A stretch of 16,063 nt of DNA. Origin: CAYMUL01 sp964393605. GTDB lineage: Bacteria; Bacteroidota; Ignavibacteria; Ignavibacteriales; Ignavibacteriaceae. The notes beneath the pieces are model-generated. The model was given only the letters and a program-made list of their open reading frames with translations, ran no database searches and was not told where the DNA came from. Of this stretch, positions 1 through 6,745 are shown one piece after another. Where the stretch lies: the NCBI GenBank assembly GCA_964393605.1, contig CAYMUL010000049.1, forward strand, positions 1-16,063, given 5' to 3'. The stretch's first letter is position 1, and each line of letters opens with the position of its first letter. A program made the position numbers and the translations under genes.

Positions 1-156
1 GGAGAACCCTTGGTAGCAGTAAGATATTATAAAATGAGAATGTGAAAAAAATTGCTGAGAGGGAGTCCCGATACATCGGGAGAACCCTTGGTAGCAGTAA
101 GATATTATAAAATGAGAATGTGAAAAAAATTGCGGAGAGGGAGGGATTCGAACCCT
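1..156. repeat. Tandem 78-bp repeat made of tRNA-Ser 3'-end fragments
   Basis: Positions 1-66 and 79-144 match with a period of 78 bases, with one clear mismatch (t56 versus g134). Read on the minus strand, each unit holds about the last 46 nt of tRNA-Ser (variable arm, T arm, acceptor 3' strand) and then about 36 bases of AT-rich spacer. In the unit at 57-99 the T arm carries the palindrome TCCCGATACATCGGGA (66-81). The fragment at the window start begins just inside another copy of that palindrome. The second unit runs into the intact tRNA gene. The unit looks like a decayed or amplified tRNA tail, either a copying product or an attachment-site relic. The window start truncates the array, so the copy number is unknown. 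Confidence 0.85.
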
Positions 157-222
157 CGGTAGCAGTTTACCCACTACGACGGTTTAGCAAACCGTTGCCT
201 TCAGCCACTCGGCCACCTCTCC
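133..222 (-). tRNA. tRNA-Ser(GCT), intact
   Basis: On the minus strand this folds as a complete class II tRNA. The acceptor stem is GGAGAGG/CCTCTCC. The D arm has stem GCC/GGC and the anticodon stem is ACGGT/ACCGT. The loop TTGCTAA gives anticodon GCT, which reads AGC/AGU serine codons. A long variable arm is present, as expected for serine. The T arm is canonical, with stem GAGGG/CCCTC and loop TTCGAAT. The discriminator base is G and CCA is not encoded. Eight T residues follow the 3' end and could stop transcription. It has its own promoter-like sequence at 245-272. This is the only copy in the window with a normal T arm, so it is the likely functional one. Confidence 0.96.
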
Positions 223-244
223 GGCTGTTGGCTGAATTTTCAAT

Positions 245-272
245 ATTATAAATTTTTGCGCCGCAATATAAA
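245..272 (-). promoter_or_regulatory. Probable promoter of the intact tRNA-Ser
   Basis: On the minus strand TTTATA (272-267) and a perfect TATAAT (250-245) are 16 bases apart, and the tRNA begins 22 bases after the -10 box. The spacer contains the palindrome TTGCGGCGCAA. The element is duplicated exactly at 526-553, so each tRNA copy carries its own promoter. Confidence 0.5.
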
Positions 273-403
273 GAGTTTTGCTCTGCTCTAAAAATAGATT
301 TTATAACTTATCTTTTTGACAAGTTACAATTAGAACCGTAATAGCGTTTCCCTGATGACGTGCTGAACAAGATGTACGTAAAGAATTCACACCTAAAAAT
401 TTG

Positions 404-503
404 CGGAGAGGGAGTCCCGATTCATCGGGAGAACCCTCGGTAGCAGTTTACCCACTACGACGGTTTAGCAAACCGTTGCCTTCAGCCACTCGGCCACCTC
501 TCC
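404..503 (-). pseudogene. tRNA-Ser(GCT) copy with a palindromic hairpin replacing the T loop
   Basis: This copy matches the intact tRNA-Ser in acceptor, D, anticodon and variable arms. In the T arm, minus-strand GAATCC has been replaced by the 16-base palindrome TCCCGATGAATCGGGA (430-415). The T stem drops to GAG/CTC and the TTCGAAT loop, needed for the tertiary fold, is lost; a 7-bp hairpin takes its place. The full length is 100 nt instead of 90. The promoter at 526-553 is intact, so the RNA is probably made. I call it a pseudogene because no normal T loop can form. A processed or regulatory RNA is the less likely alternative. Confidence 0.8.
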
Positions 504-525
504 GGCTGTTGGCTGAATTTTCAAT

Positions 526-553
526 ATTATAAATTTTTGCGCCGCAATATAAA
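526..553 (-). promoter_or_regulatory. Probable promoter of the altered tRNA-Ser copy
   Basis: The sequence is identical to the promoter of the intact copy: TTTATA (553-548), a 16-base spacer and TATAAT (531-526) on the minus strand. It lies just after the stop codon of the receptor gene, so the altered tRNA could be transcribed alone or by read-through from the receptor operon. Confidence 0.45.
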
Positions 554-568
554 GAGTTTTGCTCTGCT

Positions 569-2776
569 CTAAAAATAGATTTTATAATTTACCCGCAGAC
601 TTCTTCCACTTTCAGGGGCAATGGATTTTATTCGCGACAAATGATTCCGGTATTCCTTATCAACTAAATTTTCAAGCGTGATTGAGAATGAGTGAATCGT
701 TTCATAAAAAATAAAATGCTTCTGAAGAAATACGCTTGTAACAAAAAAACCGGCAGTCTCTTCTTCGAATTGTCCCAATTTATTTTGCCGAAGAGTAGAA
801 TTAAATTCTATCCCAACATTAAAATCGTCGGTATGATATTTCAAATTTCCGTAAAGGGTTAAAGGTGGAATTTGCGGTAAATAATTTGAAGTGCTTGCAA
901 TTTTTCCGTTCACGAAATGTGAAGCGAGTGTGAAAGAGAAATTCCTGGAAAAATTTATTTCACTTTCAAATTCGTAACCGAATAAAGCGGCTTCCACTCC
1001 GTTTGAAGCGTAGATTGGTAGTAGCGTAGCAAAATTTATTTTTCCGGTATTTTGTGGAATAATGTAATTCATGAAATAATTGTAATAGATTGAAGTTTTA
1101 AACTTCATTGATTCGAACACTATATAATTGTTTAGTTCGATGCCGACCCCTTCTTCCGCGCTCAAATTGCTGTTTCCTGTTTCGTAACTATATGCGGCGA
1201 GGTGTGGACCTTGAGAATAAAGTTCTTCCAACGATGGCGCTCGTGATGAATAGTTTGCTTGAATTCCTGCAAAATATATTTTCGTAATCTGTTGCAGATA
1301 TGAAGCGGAGAAGGAAACAGAATTAAAATTTCTATCGGGTATTACGTTGCTGTTAGGTTTTACACTTGTGTGTGTAAATCTCGCGGCAAATTCAAAATTA
1401 TTTTTTTCATTAAAATATTTTTGGTGAATAAAAGCCGCAATTTCATTAGTCTCTGCATTTGGTGTAAAGACAAACCCGCCGATTCTGAAATCTCGATTTT
1501 TGAAACTAACTCCTAAAGTTCCTTCATTAAAGAAAAGAAATTTAGTTGTAGTGAGATGAAGATATGTTTGATAATCTCGAGTAACGAATTCTGCGCCGAG
1601 TAAATTATTTGACTCAAACTCTTTCTGATTAAAATAAGTTCGTGCGAGACTAAATTCTATCTCAGTAATATTTCGGAAGTTCAACTCGTATTTAAATTTT
1701 GTGGAGAAAATTCTTCGCAGCAAAGTTATATCTACACCTTTCGGATGCCCGCCGATAAAACCGCCGGGGATTCCATACTCGGAAGAAAATTCTCGCATAG
1801 AAATTCCTGCAAAACCATTTTTGAACAGATAACTCGTACCCACCGCATAATTTTTGGAACTCATATTTGTGTTAATCAATTTTCCAATTGGCGTGGTTGC
1901 ATCGGAGGAATTTCGATGTGTAGCTTCCAGGCGCATTGTTAAAGGCTCAAATGGTATTTCAAAAATTCCACCGCCGAGATATCCTTTGTTCATAGATTCA
2001 CCGTATGCACCGATAAATCCATGCAAGTGATCGGGCATGTGAGTCAGAATATCTTCGCGCAAAATATTTATCCATCCCCCCATTGCAGAAGAATTGAAAA
2101 TTAGTTGCTGCGGTCCGCGCACAATCTCTACCGATTCAATCGTAAATGGTTCGGTGGAAACAGCATGATCGGGCGAGGTTGCCGAAAGATCGTTCGTTGA
2201 ATTGTCATCTTCACTAATAAAAATTCGATTGCCGCCGAGCCCTCGAATTACCGGACGCGCTGGTGCCGGTCCCATCGTTCGCAAACTTAACCCGACTTGA
2301 TTTTTTAATGTTGCGCCGAGTGTGTTACTCAAATCTTTTACTAATTCTTTGCTTGAAATAAAATCTGTTGTTTGTCCGAGTTCATCAACTATTGAAAGAT
2401 TTTTTTTGTCGGATATGATGACTTCATCAAGTTCAATAGAAGTTGGTTGCAAATAAATTTTAAGTGAAGAAGATTCCCGTGATTGTGTTTTTACTTTAGC
2501 GTTAAGAGTGTGGAAGGCAACATGCTGGAATGATAGCTCTACCGTCGGATGATGTAAATCCGATAAAGAAAATTTTCCATCGCTGTCTGTAATTGCATAT
2601 TTATTTTCTTCAACTGCAAAAACTATCACACCTTCAATAGATTCGCCGTTCGACGCATTGTGGACACTTCCGATTAGTCGGTGTTGAGGAAAAACCCTCG
2701 CGGAAAGAAATATTAAAAAAAATAAAAGGAAAGCCCTCACTGAGGGGAGCTTTCCGTGATAAAATAAGTCATTCAT
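569..2776 (-). CDS. TonB-dependent outer-membrane receptor, ZnuD-like plug (probable metal uptake)
   Basis: Outer-membrane gated porin that imports a bound ligand using TonB energy. The 735-aa product has an N-terminal hydrophobic signal (about 14-30), a carboxypeptidase-regulatory-like domain (about 32-110), a TonB-box-like LDEVIISD, a plug with IRGLGGNRI (R178 onward), SPDHAV (201-206) and VEIVRGP, and a beta barrel from about 250 ending in Phe. SPDHAV directly before the VEIVRGP strand is, from memory, typical of the ZnuD zinc-receptor group, so zinc or another metal is the best guess, but the ligand is not shown. It is last in a minus-strand operon, 43 bases after the lipoprotein. The start is uncertain: the AGGAG lies 31 bases upstream of this ATG. 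GTG at codon 13 is an alternative. A hairpin lies within the first codons. Confidence 0.93.
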   Translation of the reverse strand: MNDLFYHGKLPSVRAFLLFFLIFLSARVFPQHRLIGSVHNASNGESIEGVIVFAVEENKYAITDSDGKFSLSDLHHPTVELSFQHVAFHTLNAKVKTQSRESSSLKIYLQPTSIELDEVIISDKKNLSIVDELGQTTDFISSKELVKDLSNTLGATLKNQVGLSLRTMGPAPARPVIRGLGGNRIFISEDDNSTNDLSATSPDHAVSTEPFTIESVEIVRGPQQLIFNSSAMGGWINILREDILTHMPDHLHGFIGAYGESMNKGYLGGGIFEIPFEPLTMRLEATHRNSSDATTPIGKLINTNMSSKNYAVGTSYLFKNGFAGISMREFSSEYGIPGGFIGGHPKGVDITLLRRIFSTKFKYELNFRNITEIEFSLARTYFNQKEFESNNLLGAEFVTRDYQTYLHLTTTKFLFFNEGTLGVSFKNRDFRIGGFVFTPNAETNEIAAFIHQKYFNEKNNFEFAARFTHTSVKPNSNVIPDRNFNSVSFSASYLQQITKIYFAGIQANYSSRAPSLEELYSQGPHLAAYSYETGNSNLSAEEGVGIELNNYIVFESMKFKTSIYYNYFMNYIIPQNTGKINFATLLPIYASNGVEAALFGYEFESEINFSRNFSFTLASHFVNGKIASTSNYLPQIPPLTLYGNLKYHTDDFNVGIEFNSTLRQNKLGQFEEETAGFFVTSVFLQKHFIFYETIHSFSITLENLVDKEYRNHLSRIKSIAPESGRSLRVNYKIYF
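2715..2755 (-). terminator. Attenuator-like hairpin plus U-tract inside the receptor 5' end
   Basis: On the minus strand GGAAAG pairs with CTTTCC and, after a 3-base bulge, CCCTC pairs with GAGGG around an AGT loop (2755-2728). A run of mostly T follows (2727-2715). This has the shape of an intrinsic terminator, yet it lies about codons 8-21 into the receptor reading frame. It could reduce transcription of the receptor relative to the upstream lipoprotein unless ribosomes follow closely. The U-tract also encodes the hydrophobic signal peptide, so its T-richness may be only coding. Confidence 0.4.
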
Positions 2777-2819
2777 TTTATTTTTATCTGAGATGAGTTC
2801 AAATTAACTCCTACTAATT

Positions 2820-3278
2820 TTATCTAACTTTAACAGGGAAAAGCGGTGTGGTGAAATCGGCGTGGTCGTTATGAAGCACTTGCAATTTCATAGTTGTAAC
2901 ACCAATTTTTTTTCCGCGAAGGTGAAATTCAAATTCTCCTTCTTCACCGGGATGCTGATAAAATGTAACGATGGTAGTATCAGTTATCGCTGCACCAAGT
3001 TTTTCATCGTCATCTTCGGGGGTGAATTCATTTTTATTTTCGTCGAGCAATTTAACTCTAAAGTCTTCCGAGAGGGAATCTTTCAAAGCTAAAACTGTAT
3101 CAAAACCTGCGGTAAATGTGCCTTGAAAATATTCAAATACTTTCACTCCGCTCTGATAAAGCCGCAGTCCTTCTGCTTCGACATGCTCACCGGGATCAAC
3201 CGGATTTTCCTCTTCGCAACCATTTAAAACGAGTGCCGCAACAAAAAATAGCGGCAATAAAAATTTAATGTTTCTCAT
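2820..3278 (-). CDS. Small acidic envelope lipoprotein of the receptor operon
   Basis: I do not recognise a named family. The 152-aa product has a type II signal peptide with lipobox LNGC (Cys21) followed by EEENPVD. Acidic residues right after the lipid-anchored Cys resemble the surface-export signal described for Bacteroidota lipoproteins, so an outward-facing anchor is plausible. The rest is hydrophilic and looks beta-rich, with HPGEEGEFEFHLRGKK and a C-terminal HNDHADF that could coordinate metal. The start is well supported by AGGAG four bases before ATG. It lies 43 bases upstream of the TonB-dependent receptor on the same strand, so it may be a ligand-capture or accessory protein for it. 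This role is inferred from position only. Confidence 0.8.
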   Translation of the reverse strand: MRNIKFLLPLFFVAALVLNGCEEENPVDPGEHVEAEGLRLYQSGVKVFEYFQGTFTAGFDTVLALKDSLSEDFRVKLLDENKNEFTPEDDDEKLGAAITDTTIVTFYQHPGEEGEFEFHLRGKKIGVTTMKLQVLHNDHADFTTPLFPVKVR

Positions 3279-3326
3279 AAAACTCCTTTATAATTATTAA
3301 TGTATGAGTCTACTACAATAAGGTAG

Positions 3327-3446
3327 GAAACGGTTGAAACCGTTTTACTATTCAGAAAGCATTTCCTTTAACCAACGGCTTAAGCCGTTGGTTAATAATA
3401 ACTTAAAGAACTGCGAACCGTTTCACCTGTCCCTTTGGGAACGGTT
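3327..3446. repeat. Cluster of intergenic palindromes (REP-like)
   Basis: Three inverted structures fill the gap between the 152-aa and 118-aa genes. AAACGGTT and AACCGTTT are separated by two bases (3328-3345). A perfect 26-bp palindrome centred on GGCTTAAGCC spans 3369-3394. AACCGT (3416-3421) pairs with ACGGTT (3441-3446) around an inner TCCC-TTT-GGGA hairpin (3430-3440). The outermost arms GAAACGGTT (3327-3335) and AACCGTTTC (3416-3424) also pair, so the cluster can fold into one cruciform. It resembles dispersed REP-type hairpins and may limit read-through or stabilise mRNA ends within the operon. Confidence 0.75.
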
Positions 3447-3517
3447 TATAATTCTTTTCCAATTTTAGATTAATGACCTTTTTAGTGCGAACTCATGAAT
3501 TGAATTAAAGTAAATAT

Positions 3518-3874
3518 TTAAGATAGGAGTTTACTCGGAGGTCCTCTTCGATTGGCGTTTTTATTTTGATCGGAATTGTTGTAAAAAGTTTTATCAACTT
3601 CCTTAAAAAAATGAATGAAGTTGACTAACGAAAGAAGACTGCCATTTGTATTTATGAAATGATTTCCGCCAATTATTTGCTGCACCTGGCAAACAGGAAA
3701 ATGATCCGACATGAAAGAAATATCTTCACCGGGAAGATTTTGCTCTGTTTCGGCGAGATGCTCGCACTGATGGTCAAAATCTACAAAGTGATAATGAAAT
3801 GCTGATGCCGTTATTAATACAAGATATAACGCCAGCAAAAAAATGCTTCTCTTTTTAGTCGAAAAAATTTTCAT
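3518..3874 (-). CDS. Small His/Cys-rich single-pass membrane protein (unknown function)
   Basis: No family is certain. From the ATG at 3874 the product has 118 aa. A TTG at 3913 would add 13 residues, but neither start has a clear ribosome-binding site. It begins with a basic segment and one hydrophobic helix (about 10-25), followed by FHYHFVDFDHQCEH, a dense set of His, Asp and Cys suited to metal binding. A second Cys is in FPVCQVQQ and the tail ends in NRRGPPSKLLS. The short length, single helix, His/Cys content and C-terminal RGPP remind me of DUF2946-like proteins found near metal transport genes; this is from memory only. It heads the minus-strand run that leads to the lipoprotein and TonB-dependent receptor, 239 bases upstream of the former. 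Confidence 0.65.
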   Translation of the reverse strand: MKIFSTKKRSIFLLALYLVLITASAFHYHFVDFDHQCEHLAETEQNLPGEDISFMSDHFPVCQVQQIIGGNHFINTNGSLLSLVNFIHFFKEVDKTFYNNSDQNKNANRRGPPSKLLS

Positions 3875-3969
3875 CGCTGTTGCAATATCGGTTTTAACAG
3901 CAAACGAATACAAGTTAATAATGATGACAATAATTTGGTTCTTACAATGCAGAATTAATCAATTCTTTC

Positions 3970-4001
3970 TTTGGCTACTTCATCGCTTATTGATAATTTT
4001 G
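3970..4001 (+). promoter_or_regulatory. Bacteroidota-type promoter of the acyl-CoA dehydrogenase gene
   Basis: TTTG (3970-3973) and TAATTTTG (3994-4001) are separated by 20 bases and fit the TTTG / TANNTTTG pattern described for Bacteroidota primary sigma factor. Transcription would begin a few bases on, leaving a leader of about 25 bases before the ATG at 4032. The match is by eye. Confidence 0.4.
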
Positions 4002-4031
4002 GATTAAAATTATTTAAAATTTAGAGATGAT

Positions 4032-5201
4032 ATGGAAAAATATTTAGGTGTAGATTATTTTAATTTAGATTCTTTGCTTAGCGAAGAAGAAAAAATGGTG
4101 CGCGATTCTGTTCGCGAATTTGTTTCGGATGAGATCATCCCGATTATCGAACAATACAATCGTGAATCAAAATTTCCGTTTCAGCTTGTTCCTAAAATGG
4201 CTGAGCTAGGAATATTCGGCTCAACTCTGCCTGCAAAATACGGTTGCGCAGAGATGAACAACGTTGCATATGGATTAGTAATGCAAGAATTAGAAAGGGG
4301 AGATAGCGGCGTGCGCAGTTTTGTATCTGTTCAAAGTGCGCTTGTTATGTATCCTATCTTCACTTTTGGAAGTGATGAACAAAAAGATTTTTGGCTCCCC
4401 AAATTAGCTAAAGGGGAGAAGATTGGTTGTTTCGGATTAACCGAACCTGATTTTGGCTCAAACCCCGGTGGCATGATTACGCGTGCCGAGAAAACCGATG
4501 GAGGATATATTCTCAACGGTGCAAAAATGTGGATTACAAATGGCACCATCGCCGATGTTGCCGTCGTATGGGCAAAACTCAACGGCAGAGTACATGGCTT
4601 TCTCGTCGAAAAAGGTTCGACGGGATTCACAGCTCCCGAAATGAAAGGGAAACACTCGTTGCGCGCTTCGGTAACCTCAGAATTAATTTTCGATAATGTG
4701 TTCGTTCCCGATTCCCATTTGCTTCCCAATACATCCGGTTTGAAAAGCCCTCTGATGTGCTTAAATCAAGCTCGATACGGAATTGCCTGGGGCGTTGTTG
4801 GCTCGATGATGGCTTGTTACGATTCGGCTTTGAATTATGCAAAATCGAGAACTCAATTCGACAAACCAATCGCCGCGTTTCAACTCACACAAGCAAAACT
4901 TGTTCAATTCCTCACAGAGATTACAAAATCTCAACTACTCAATTTACAATTGGGAAGATTGAAGGATTCCGGTAATCTTCGCTTTCAACAAGTTTCACTT
5001 GCGAAGAGGAATAATTGTGAAATTGCTTTGGATATTGCACGGAAATCGCGCGAAATTCTCGGTGCTAATGGAATTCTTGATGAATATCCTGTCATGCGGC
5101 ATGCGGCAAATCTTGAGTCTGTAAAAACATACGAAGGCACACACGAAATGCACACGCTCATTGTGGGTGAAGATATAACCGGCTTTGCCGCGTTTAATTA
5201 A
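4032..5201 (+). CDS. Acyl-CoA dehydrogenase, glutaryl-CoA dehydrogenase-like
   Basis: FAD enzyme that oxidises an acyl-CoA thioester at the alpha-beta bond in the cytoplasm, passing electrons to electron-transfer flavoprotein. The 389 aa match the usual family length. Visible are an N-terminal helical domain, the flavin-site stretch CFGLTEPDFGSNPGG (about 134-148), WITNG, the C-terminal helical domain with RTQFDKPIAAFQLTQ, and TYEGTHEMH with the predicted catalytic base Glu368. GVRSFVSVQSALVMYP with Arg95 matches the region where glutaryl-CoA dehydrogenase holds the substrate carboxylate, so glutaryl-CoA (lysine or aromatic breakdown) is the favoured substrate. A related short-chain enzyme cannot be excluded. 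It has its own promoter and terminator, so it is a single-gene unit. Confidence 0.93.
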   Translation: MEKYLGVDYFNLDSLLSEEEKMVRDSVREFVSDEIIPIIEQYNRESKFPFQLVPKMAELGIFGSTLPAKYGCAEMNNVAYGLVMQELERGDSGVRSFVSVQSALVMYPIFTFGSDEQKDFWLPKLAKGEKIGCFGLTEPDFGSNPGGMITRAEKTDGGYILNGAKMWITNGTIADVAVVWAKLNGRVHGFLVEKGSTGFTAPEMKGKHSLRASVTSELIFDNVFVPDSHLLPNTSGLKSPLMCLNQARYGIAWGVVGSMMACYDSALNYAKSRTQFDKPIAAFQLTQAKLVQFLTEITKSQLLNLQLGRLKDSGNLRFQQVSLAKRNNCEIALDIARKSREILGANGILDEYPVMRHAANLESVKTYEGTHEMHTLIVGEDITGFAAFN

Positions 5202-5207
5202 TTGTTG

Positions 5208-5233
5208 AGACCACGAAAGTGGTCTTTTTTTTT
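5208..5233 (+). terminator. Rho-independent terminator after the acyl-CoA dehydrogenase
   Basis: AGACCAC and GTGGTCT form a perfect 7-bp stem closed by a GAAA tetraloop, followed by nine T residues. It starts six bases after the stop codon. Only 24 bases separate the T-tract from the guaB ATG, so guaB either uses read-through or has a promoter overlapping this structure. Confidence 0.92.
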
Positions 5234-5257
5234 ATTGGAAATTATTAAGTTGTAACC

Positions 5258-6730
5258 ATGAAAAACATCAAATCTAAAATTAAATATGAGGGCATCACTT
5301 TTGATGATGTTCTGCTTCTACCACGAAAATCAGCGATACTTCCGCGAGAAGTTGACGTCAGTTCACGCTTAACGCGAGAAATAAAATTGAATATTCCGAT
5401 TGTTTCTGCGGCGATGGATACGGTTACAGAATCCGCCATGGCAGTAGCAATTGCGAGGGAAGGAGGCATCGGTATTCTCCACAAAAACATGAGCATCGAG
5501 CAACAATGTGAGGAAGTTGATAAAGTAAAAAGATCCGAAAGCGGAATGATTCGCAATCCGGTTACGTTGTCACCTGATGACACAATCAGCGATGCGCATT
5601 CTTTGATGAGAAAGTTCAGTATTTCCGGCATTCCGATTGTTGATTCTAAATTCAGATTAGTTGGGATTTTGACAAATAGAGATTTGCGTTTCGAACCCAA
5701 TAGTCGGTTAAAAATTAAAGAGTTAATGACAAAGGAAAACCTCGTAGTTGCGCCGATGGGAACTACTTTGGAAAAAGCCGAAAAGATTTTACAACAATCA
5801 AAAATAGAAAAGCTCCCTGTTGTGGATAAATCTGGCAAACTCAAAGGATTGATTACATTTAAGGATATACAGAAGAAGAAGAAATTCCCCCACGCATGTA
5901 AAGATGAGCATGGAAGATTGAGAGTTGGAGCAGCGGTAGGAGTAACTAAAGATACCGACGACCGTGTTGCAGAACTTCTTAAATTTGGTGTAGATTGTAT
6001 CGTAATCGATACGGCGCACGGGCACTCAAAAGGTGTTTTACAGTCGATTATTCGCGTAAGAAAAAAATACAATTACATTCAACTAATTGCTGGTAATATA
6101 GGGACTTACGATGCGGCAGTTGACTTAATCAATACGGGAGTTGACGCGATAAAAGTTGGAATTGGACCTGGCTCTATTTGTACGACTCGTGTAATTGCCG
6201 GAGTTGGTGTGCCACAAATTTCTGCAATTATGGAAGTAACAAGTGCAGCACGCAGAAAAAATATTCCCGTGATTGCCGATGGTGGAATAAAATATACTGG
6301 CGATATTGCGAAAGCCATTGCTGCCGGAGCAGATACCGTCATGGTCGGCGGAATGTTCGCCGGCGTTGATGAAAGTCCCGGCGAGAAAGTTTTATATGAA
6401 GGAAGAACATTTAAAATTTATCGCGGCATGGGTTCGCTTGAGGCAATGAAAAAAGGAAGCGGCGACCGCTATTTTCAGGATGTTGAAGATGATATCGCAA
6501 AATTAGTTCCAGAAGGTGTTGAAGGAAGAGTTCCTTACAAGGGACCTTTAACTGAAACAATCTATCAAATGGTGGGCGGGTTAAGAGCGGCAATGGGTTA
6601 TTGTGGTGCAAGAAAAATTACCGAGTTACAGAACCAAACTGAATTTGTAAAGATTAGTCTCGCTGGATTAAAAGAAAGTCATCCGCATGATGTAATCCTT
6701 ACAAAAGAGGCCCCGAATTATCATTCATAA
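5258..6730 (+). CDS. guaB: Inosine-5'-monophosphate dehydrogenase
   Basis: Converts IMP to XMP with NAD+, the committed step to GMP, as a cytoplasmic tetramer or octamer. The 490-aa product has the complete family layout. The N-terminal barrel strand is ITFDDVLLLPRKS, followed by PIVSAAMDTVTE. A tandem CBS (Bateman) regulatory pair sits at about 95-210. The catalytic loop is GIGPGSICTTR with nucleophile Cys308, then IADGGIKYTGD and the phosphate site MVGGMFAG. The mobile flap is YRGMGSLEAM followed by EGRVPYKGP. No clear Shine-Dalgarno sequence precedes the ATG. It is 15 bases upstream of the glycosyltransferase gene and likely transcribed together with it and purD, which would link two purine enzymes in one run. 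Confidence 0.99.
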   Translation: MKNIKSKIKYEGITFDDVLLLPRKSAILPREVDVSSRLTREIKLNIPIVSAAMDTVTESAMAVAIAREGGIGILHKNMSIEQQCEEVDKVKRSESGMIRNPVTLSPDDTISDAHSLMRKFSISGIPIVDSKFRLVGILTNRDLRFEPNSRLKIKELMTKENLVVAPMGTTLEKAEKILQQSKIEKLPVVDKSGKLKGLITFKDIQKKKKFPHACKDEHGRLRVGAAVGVTKDTDDRVAELLKFGVDCIVIDTAHGHSKGVLQSIIRVRKKYNYIQLIAGNIGTYDAAVDLINTGVDAIKVGIGPGSICTTRVIAGVGVPQISAIMEVTSAARRKNIPVIADGGIKYTGDIAKAIAAGADTVMVGGMFAGVDESPGEKVLYEGRTFKIYRGMGSLEAMKKGSGDRYFQDVEDDIAKLVPEGVEGRVPYKGPLTETIYQMVGGLRAAMGYCGARKITELQNQTEFVKISLAGLKESHPHDVILTKEAPNYHS

Positions 6731-6745
6731 ACCGATAAAAAGAAT

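Larger units (their letters stand above)
131..306. repeat. Direct duplication, copy A: tRNA-Ser, promoter and receptor 3' tail
   Basis: This stretch matches 402-587 base for base apart from the T-arm difference (7 bases here, 17 in the other copy). It spans the tRNA, its promoter and bases 287-306, which equal the last codons and stop of the TonB-dependent receptor, here cut off from the gene. The 97 bases between the copies (307-403) show no gene or repeat. The source was probably receptor 3' end plus tRNA, with this copy being the displaced duplicate. Near identity suggests a recent event or ongoing gene conversion. An assembly artefact at a repeat cannot be excluded. Confidence 0.9.
402..587. 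repeat. Direct duplication, copy B: overlaps the receptor 3' end
   Basis: This is the second copy of the 131-306 segment, 10 bases longer because of the hairpin in the tRNA T arm. Its right end lies inside the receptor gene and covers the last six codons including the stop at 569-571. Since the receptor is intact here, this is probably the original location. Confidence 0.9.

Noticed and set aside
3914..4031. Zur or Fur operator in the divergent region before the metal-type operon
   Set aside because: No palindrome close to the known boxes was found by eye, only general AT-richness.
4331..4869. Minus-strand frames of 132, 65 and 80 codons inside the acyl-CoA dehydrogenase
   Set aside because: Shadows of a clear plus-strand enzyme gene with no supporting motif.
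5245..6072. 275-codon open frame antisense to guaB
   Set aside because: It lies opposite an unmistakable guaB, its translation shows no domain, and long antisense frames are common opposite AT-rich genes.
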